From positions 51,731 through 115,730 of the forward strand of contig CAAGAT010000021.1 in assembly GCA_900767875.1 (NCBI GenBank): a stretch of 64,000 nt of DNA. The letters are read 5' to 3'. Position 1 is the first letter of the stretch, and each line of letters starts with the position of its first letter. The position numbers were made by a program, and so were the translations under genes. Positions 61,050 to 64,000 of this stretch are shown here, piece by piece. The notes beneath the pieces were generated by a model, which worked only from the letters and a program-made list of their open reading frames with translations, was not told where the DNA came from and searched no databases. This DNA is from an uncultured Sutterella sp. (lineage in GTDB: Bacteria > Pseudomonadota > Gammaproteobacteria > Burkholderiales > Burkholderiaceae_F).

Positions 61050-61939
61050 CGGCGATTGGCCACCGCAAGCAGCACGAGGTTGGCGACGACGAAGACGACG
61101 CCGACCGTCTGCCAAAAGCCCAGCACGTCGTTGAGCAGAATCATCGAAAAGAAGATGGCCGACAGGGGCTCAAGGCTCACCACGAGCCCCGAGACCACCG
61201 GCGAGATGTAGCGCAGACCCGTCAGATACAGCCAAAAGGCCGCCACCGTGCCAAAGAGCACGATGAAGGCAAAGTCCCCGATCACCGTCCAGCTCCAGGC
61301 AACCTGCAGCGTCCAGGGCGGGCACAGCACCATGCCGATGATGCCGCCGAGCAAAAAAGCCCAGGCCATCACCACCGTCACGCCCACCTTGGCCGCGGGC
61401 TTTTGCGGCTGAATGCTGAAGGCCGTGGCCACGCAGGCCGAAAAAAGCCCCCAGGCCACCGCCAGGGGCGAGAACTTCAATTCACTCAAACTGCCGTCGG
61501 TGACCATCAGGGCCACACCGATGGCCGCCAGCACCATGCACAGACACTCGACGGGCGAAATGCGCCGCCCCTTGGTGAGCGCCAGCCAAACGGCCGCCAG
61601 CAGGGGCGTTAAGGTCAGAAAGATCGCCGCCGTGCCCGCATTGGAATAGGCGATGGCCTGAAAGAAGCTGTAGTGCGCAAAAAAGACCAGCACGCCGCTG
61701 ATCAGAAGATCCCGCACGAGCTCGCGATCGGTGAAAACCGACCAGAGCTTTTTGGGCATGACCGCCGAGCAGACCGCCACAAAGAGAAGACCGGCCGCCA
61801 CCTGACGCAACGTCACGAGCCCCAGGGCCGAAAAACCGCTTTTGATTAAAAACAGATGCTGCACGGCCGTGCCCATCGCGCCCCAGAAGACGGCCGCGAT
61901 GACGATGAAGGAAAAGCCCAGGAAGAAAAGGCGGTTCAT
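61046..61939 (-). CDS. EamA/DMT-family transporter
   Basis: 297 residues with ten helices in two EamA repeats: the first with YSNAGTAAIFLTLTPLLAAVW (around 97-117, quoted in part) and the second with YLTGLRYISPVVSGLVVSLEP followed by LNDVLGFWQTVGVVFV. DMT transporters export amino acids or metabolites; the substrate is unknown. It is convergent with queH, overlapping by 4 bases. Confidence 0.88.
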   Translation of the reverse strand: MNRLFFLGFSFIVIAAVFWGAMGTAVQHLFLIKSGFSALGLVTLRQVAAGLLFVAVCSAVMPKKLWSVFTDRELVRDLLISGVLVFFAHYSFFQAIAYSNAGTAAIFLTLTPLLAAVWLALTKGRRISPVECLCMVLAAIGVALMVTDGSLSELKFSPLAVAWGLFSACVATAFSIQPQKPAAKVGVTVVMAWAFLLGGIIGMVLCPPWTLQVAWSWTVIGDFAFIVLFGTVAAFWLYLTGLRYISPVVSGLVVSLEPLSAIFFSMILLNDVLGFWQTVGVVFVVANLVLLAVANRR

Positions 61940-62048
61940 GGTGTTGGTGTTCTTATGAGGTGCGGCAATTGTATTGCCTTCGAAGCGGGCGCGAAGCCGC
62001 CTGACGGCTCACTTTTTGGGCGTAGAAAAATTTTGCCCGCGGCAAGTT

Positions 62049-62077
62049 TTGCAATCGCGAAAAGTTTTCTGTAATAT
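62049..62077 (+). promoter_or_regulatory. Promoter of tRNA-Ser
   Basis: TTGCAA (-35) and TAATAT (-10) are exactly 17 bases apart, about 48 bases before the tRNA. A GCGC-rich discriminator follows the -10. Confidence 0.7.
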
Positions 62078-62124
62078 TCAGCGCTCACCGCAGTGTCTTT
62101 TCACGATGTTGAAAAGTCGCGGTC

Positions 62125-62218
62125 GGAGAAGTGGCCGAGTGGCTGAAGGCACACCCCTGCTAAGGGTGCAGGTCAAACATAACTGGCCTCGAGGGTTCGA
62201 ATCCCTCCTTCTCCGCCA
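62125..62218 (+). tRNA. tRNA-Ser (anticodon GCU), CCA encoded
   Basis: The acceptor stem GGAGAAG pairs with CTTCTCC, the discriminator is G and CCA is encoded at 62216-62218. The D arm contains GGCCGAGTGGCTGAAGGC, the anticodon loop is CTGCTAA within a CACCC/GGGTG stem, a long variable arm follows as expected for class II tRNA-Ser, and the T loop is GGTTCGAATCC. It reads AGC/AGU codons. Confidence 0.97.
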
Positions 62219-62227
62219 TCGCATTCG

Positions 62228-62259
62228 CCCCGTAGGACGCCCGTCCTGCGGGGTTTTTC
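62228..62259 (+). terminator. Rho-independent terminator of tRNA-Ser
   Basis: CCCCGtAGGACg and cGTCCTgCGGGG form a strong stem with a 3-base loop, followed by TTTTTC. It starts 10 bases after the tRNA. Confidence 0.92.
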
Positions 62260-62263
62260 TTTG

Positions 62264-62365
62264 GTGCGCTCGGCATGAGCGCGTTCTAACGGTGAAAGTC
62301 CCGAGCGCAGGAGGCAGCACCAAGCGCATAGCCAAAGACAAGGATGTCCGTCGCGAGGCGGAACC
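62264..62365 (+). mobile_element. 5' remnant (domain I) of a group II intron
   Basis: The segment begins GTGCGCTCGGCATGAGCGCG and continues with ACGGTGAAAGTCCCG, then CCAAAGACAAGGATGTCCGT and GAGGCGGAACC, all in the order found in domain I of bacterial group II introns. It stops there, with no reverse transcriptase gene and no domain V following. It starts 4 bases after the tRNA terminator T run, which fits the habit of class C introns of inserting just behind terminators. The class is inferred from location. Confidence 0.7.
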
Positions 62366-62418
62366 CTCTATGTCAAAATACTTCCTAACCTAAATTCAGG
62401 AGGGCATGGAGAGATCCC

Positions 62419-62580
62419 GCGGCAAAAGCTCACACCTTAGAAAAGAAGAATCAAGTACTCGGTCGGATCCTGTCCAAGGAGATCTCCGTGGCGCTGGCTC
62501 ATCGCGATTACGGCATTGCCGAGAGATGCCTTTACCGGTGGCTGCGCGAAGTGCGCGATCCGGCCGCGCGAGGCAAACAG
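62419..62580 (+). pseudogene. Helix-turn-helix transposase-like remnant
   Basis: A plus-strand frame reads HTLEKKNQVLGRILSKEISV then ALAHRDYGIAERCLYRWLRE, typical of the N-terminal DNA-binding part of many transposases. No normal start precedes it, and the frame soon becomes unlike protein. The family cannot be named. Confidence 0.4.
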
Positions 62581-62706
62581 GTGCAGACTCCGCCCTTGCC
62601 CCGCGGCTTGAACGCCACGAAGACGCAGGCGACGGAAGTGTCCGGTCGTCGTGACGTATGTCGGCAGATAGCTGCCGTCGCAGAACTCGGCGGCGCGGGT
62701 GCGATG

Positions 62707-62784
62707 GAACTCACGGATGATCAAGCCGCTGGCTTTATGGGCCTCGTAGGCTTGCTCCCAACGGTAGGAGAAATCTTGGCTCAT
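62707..62784 (-). pseudogene. Short remnant resembling the start of an IS66-type accessory protein
   Basis: The minus strand from ATG 62784 reads MSQDFSYRWEQAYEAHKASG then LIIREF, resembling the start of small IS66-associated helix-turn-helix proteins. After about 26 residues the similarity stops abruptly, although the frame stays open. Confidence 0.3.
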
Positions 62785-62859
62785 GCTTTTCTCTCGAAGT
62801 GGTTGTTGATACCACGACGATAGACGAGCCTTTCAGAGGGCGTTCAAAGCGATAGGGTG

Positions 62860-63059
62860 CTTACGAAACGGAATCGCGACCGTGCGCTTTCGTAAAAAGC
62901 TCGTAGATACGCAGACCGGGTAGCCCGAAGGAGCGAACGTCCGGACCGCGCGCATCGGGTACGAATACGTGCCGACTTTCAAGGTGGAGGAGGCTAAGCG
63001 CCTCATCAACCCGTTCGGCTTCAAGGCCACGACCTACCGCGTCGATCAGGAACTTAAGT
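62860..63059 (+). pseudogene. Unidentified coding remnant broken by a stop codon
   Basis: One plus frame reads IATVRFRKKLVDTQTG, then a TAG (about 62921), then PEGANVRTARIGYEYVPTFK, VEEAKRLINPFGFKATTYRV and DQELK before TGA. The composition is protein-like on both sides of the TAG. No start is visible. I do not recognise the family. Confidence 0.4.
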
Positions 63060-63074
63060 GAGCATCCACATGAA

Positions 63075-63365
63075 TCAAACGAACGAAATTTGCACGCGCT
63101 TGCCTAATGCTTTGGCGTATCGCGTCAAAGTGCGCCCAGAAGGAAGTCTTCCTTGCATCAAATTACTTTCGAGGCGTGCAACCGCAGACTGTGTTGTCCC
63201 CATACGAGCAGCAACATCTGCCTGCGTAAGACCAACCGATGCACGAGCCGCGATGATCTTGTCGAGTTCGGCAAGCTCTGCGTTGGCATCCTCCCATTCC
63301 TTACGAAAGTTCGGATCTTCCAGCGATTCGTTCAGCATGTCACGCCAAGTCTTAGTCGCTTTCAT
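63075..63365 (-). CDS. HigA-like XRE-family antitoxin
   Basis: 96 residues. A leader helix (SLEDPNFRKEWEDANAELAE) is followed by a helix-turn-helix, ASVGLTQADVAARMGTTQSA and VARLESNL, and GRTLTRYAKALGKRVQISF, the HigA pattern. It should neutralise the toxin encoded just upstream and repress their shared promoter. Its start overlaps the toxin's 3' end by 14 bases. Confidence 0.82.
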   Translation of the reverse strand: MKATKTWRDMLNESLEDPNFRKEWEDANAELAELDKIIAARASVGLTQADVAARMGTTQSAVARLESNLMQGRLPSGRTLTRYAKALGKRVQISFV

Positions 63366-63750
63366 TTTTCAGTTCCTTCATACGAGACCGTGCAATCTCC
63401 AGCTCCTTTTGCGGTGTTTTTTGGTTCTTCTTTACAAATGCGAGCAACACCACAATCTTTTTCCCGATCTGAGTGCAATAGAAGGTTCGTCCTATCCCTT
63501 CTTTCGCTCTAGCTCGCAATTCAAAAAGGCCATCACCCATTGCCTTCGTGAGTTCGTTGGGAAGGTAACACCCCACGATTTCCATTCTTTGAAACAACGC
63601 AAAAGTTCGAGCTCGAATCCCGTCAGGGAAAGCTTCTACCAACAAACGCACGTCTTCATTAAAGAACTCAATAACGTAGCTGGTCGTCGCAACTGTTTGA
63701 GTTGGACGGATTGCAGACGTAGAGGCTTGCTCTTGAGCTTTTGTCGCCAC
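63352..63750 (-). CDS. HigB/Gp49-like RelE-superfamily toxin
   Basis: Up to 132 residues from GTG 63750. The toxin core is typical: VIEFFNEDVRLLVEAFPDGI, GDGLFELRARAKEGIGRTFY and KIVVLLAFVKKNQKTPQKEL, the latter two containing the conserved basic residues of these mRNA interferases. About 20 residues before VIEFF are not part of the family core, so the true start may be internal or simply extended. Toxin-first order is normal for higBA. It sits at the edge of the mobile-element debris. Confidence 0.78.
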   Translation of the reverse strand: MATKAQEQASTSAIRPTQTVATTSYVIEFFNEDVRLLVEAFPDGIRARTFALFQRMEIVGCYLPNELTKAMGDGLFELRARAKEGIGRTFYCTQIGKKIVVLLAFVKKNQKTPQKELEIARSRMKELKNESD

Positions 63751-63897
63751 GAAACACCCGTGGAGATTGACTCCCAGAACTATAGCAAAAAAGCGATAAT
63801 TATTACTGTTCTCTGATGCTCTGTGCCTTCAACACCGCTTTTGCTCTGACACTCCGTAAGCAGCCTATCGCTTAGTTTTCAGGCCAACTCCTACGCA

Positions 63898-63922
63898 AAC
63901 GGGCGCCAAGCGGCGCCCGTTT
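63898..63922. terminator. Strong hairpin between the gene at the window end and higBA
   Basis: AAACGGGCGCC and GGCGCCCGTTT form an 11-bp stem with a 3-base loop. It lies 22 bases after the stop of the minus-strand gene that enters from the window end and would end its transcript. Confidence 0.65.
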
Positions 63923-63943
63923 CCATACCCGGGTGAGGGTTGA

Positions 63944-64000
63944 TTACCGTCCGGCCAGTGCGGCCGCGTAGTTTTGCGGCAGCCAAGGCGTATAGTCAAA
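63944..64000 (-). CDS. 3' end of an unidentified gene (window edge)
   Basis: The minus strand reads FDYTPWLPQNYAAALAGR and then TAA at 63944-63946, followed by a strong hairpin. Only 18 residues are visible, too few to name a family. Confidence 0.55.
   Translation of the reverse strand, partial: FDYTPWLPQNYAAALAGR

Noticed and set aside
62406..62823. Overlapping open frames on both strands in the mobile-element debris taken as whole genes
   Set aside because: Only short segments look like transposase parts; the remainder is mutual antisense reading, so I list remnants rather than genes.

Overview
This window is a GC-rich chromosomal segment from a Gram-negative proteobacterium, most likely a betaproteobacterium of the Burkholderiales. 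Gut-associated Sutterellaceae is my best guess. The clues are the leuC-leuD-leuB-asd order, dapA next to bamC, a PhnD-like (TtrS-type) sensor kinase and a QueH-type queuosine enzyme. The family-level call is inference; no rRNA is present to test it. Almost all of the window is dense, ordinary housekeeping DNA. Accessory DNA is confined to one intact insertion sequence (52.6-54.2 kb) and a small mobile-element graveyard (62.2-63.8 kb).

Layout. 0-4.4 kb: end of a response regulator, its sensor kinase, and a CstA-type transporter. 4.7-14.3 kb, all minus strand: an FAH-family hydrolase, phosphatidylserine synthase and decarboxylase (pssA, psd), a SlyD-like isomerase, a DUF805 protein, bamC, dapA, accD, dps and a sodium:alanine symporter. 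14.5-25.3 kb: a tRNA-dihydrouridine synthase facing a translationally chained recC-recB-recD-ybaK-like operon. 25.6-30.1 kb: valS, an unknown protein and a short-chain dehydrogenase. 30.3-40.1 kb: a LysP-like permease, htpX, darP, a MogA-esterase fusion gene, then asd and leuB/D/C. 40.3-52.4 kb: a GntR/UTRA remnant, a NarL-type regulator convergent with a hybrid kinase, then a long minus-strand run (antiporter, NfeD, SPFH protein, two unknowns, MFS, Fe-alcohol dehydrogenase, TadA with an extra N-terminal domain, LdcA). 52.6-54.2 kb: an ISAs1-like element with perfect ends and a 10-bp target duplication. 54.3-60.2 kb: the macromolecular synthesis genes rpsU-yqeY-dnaG-rpoD, with an unusually wide dnaG-rpoD gap. 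60.4-64 kb: queH, a DMT transporter, tRNA-Ser(GCU), a group II intron remnant directly behind the tRNA terminator, transposase debris, a HigBA-like toxin-antitoxin pair and the tail of one more gene.

How the genes work together. psd and pssA make phosphatidylethanolamine. asd and dapA supply the aspartate/lysine/diaminopimelate branch, ldcA recycles peptidoglycan peptides, and a LysP-like permease imports lysine. LeuCDB makes leucine. RecBCD repairs double-strand breaks. valS, dus, tadA, queH, the YbaK-like protein and tRNA-Ser all concern tRNA. I found no clear, complete, previously undescribed multi-gene system. The best novelty candidates are the MogA-linker-esterase fusion, the TadA fusion, the overlapping pair of Cys-containing unknown genes at 48.1-49.2 kb, and the mobile-element debris after the tRNA-Ser terminator.
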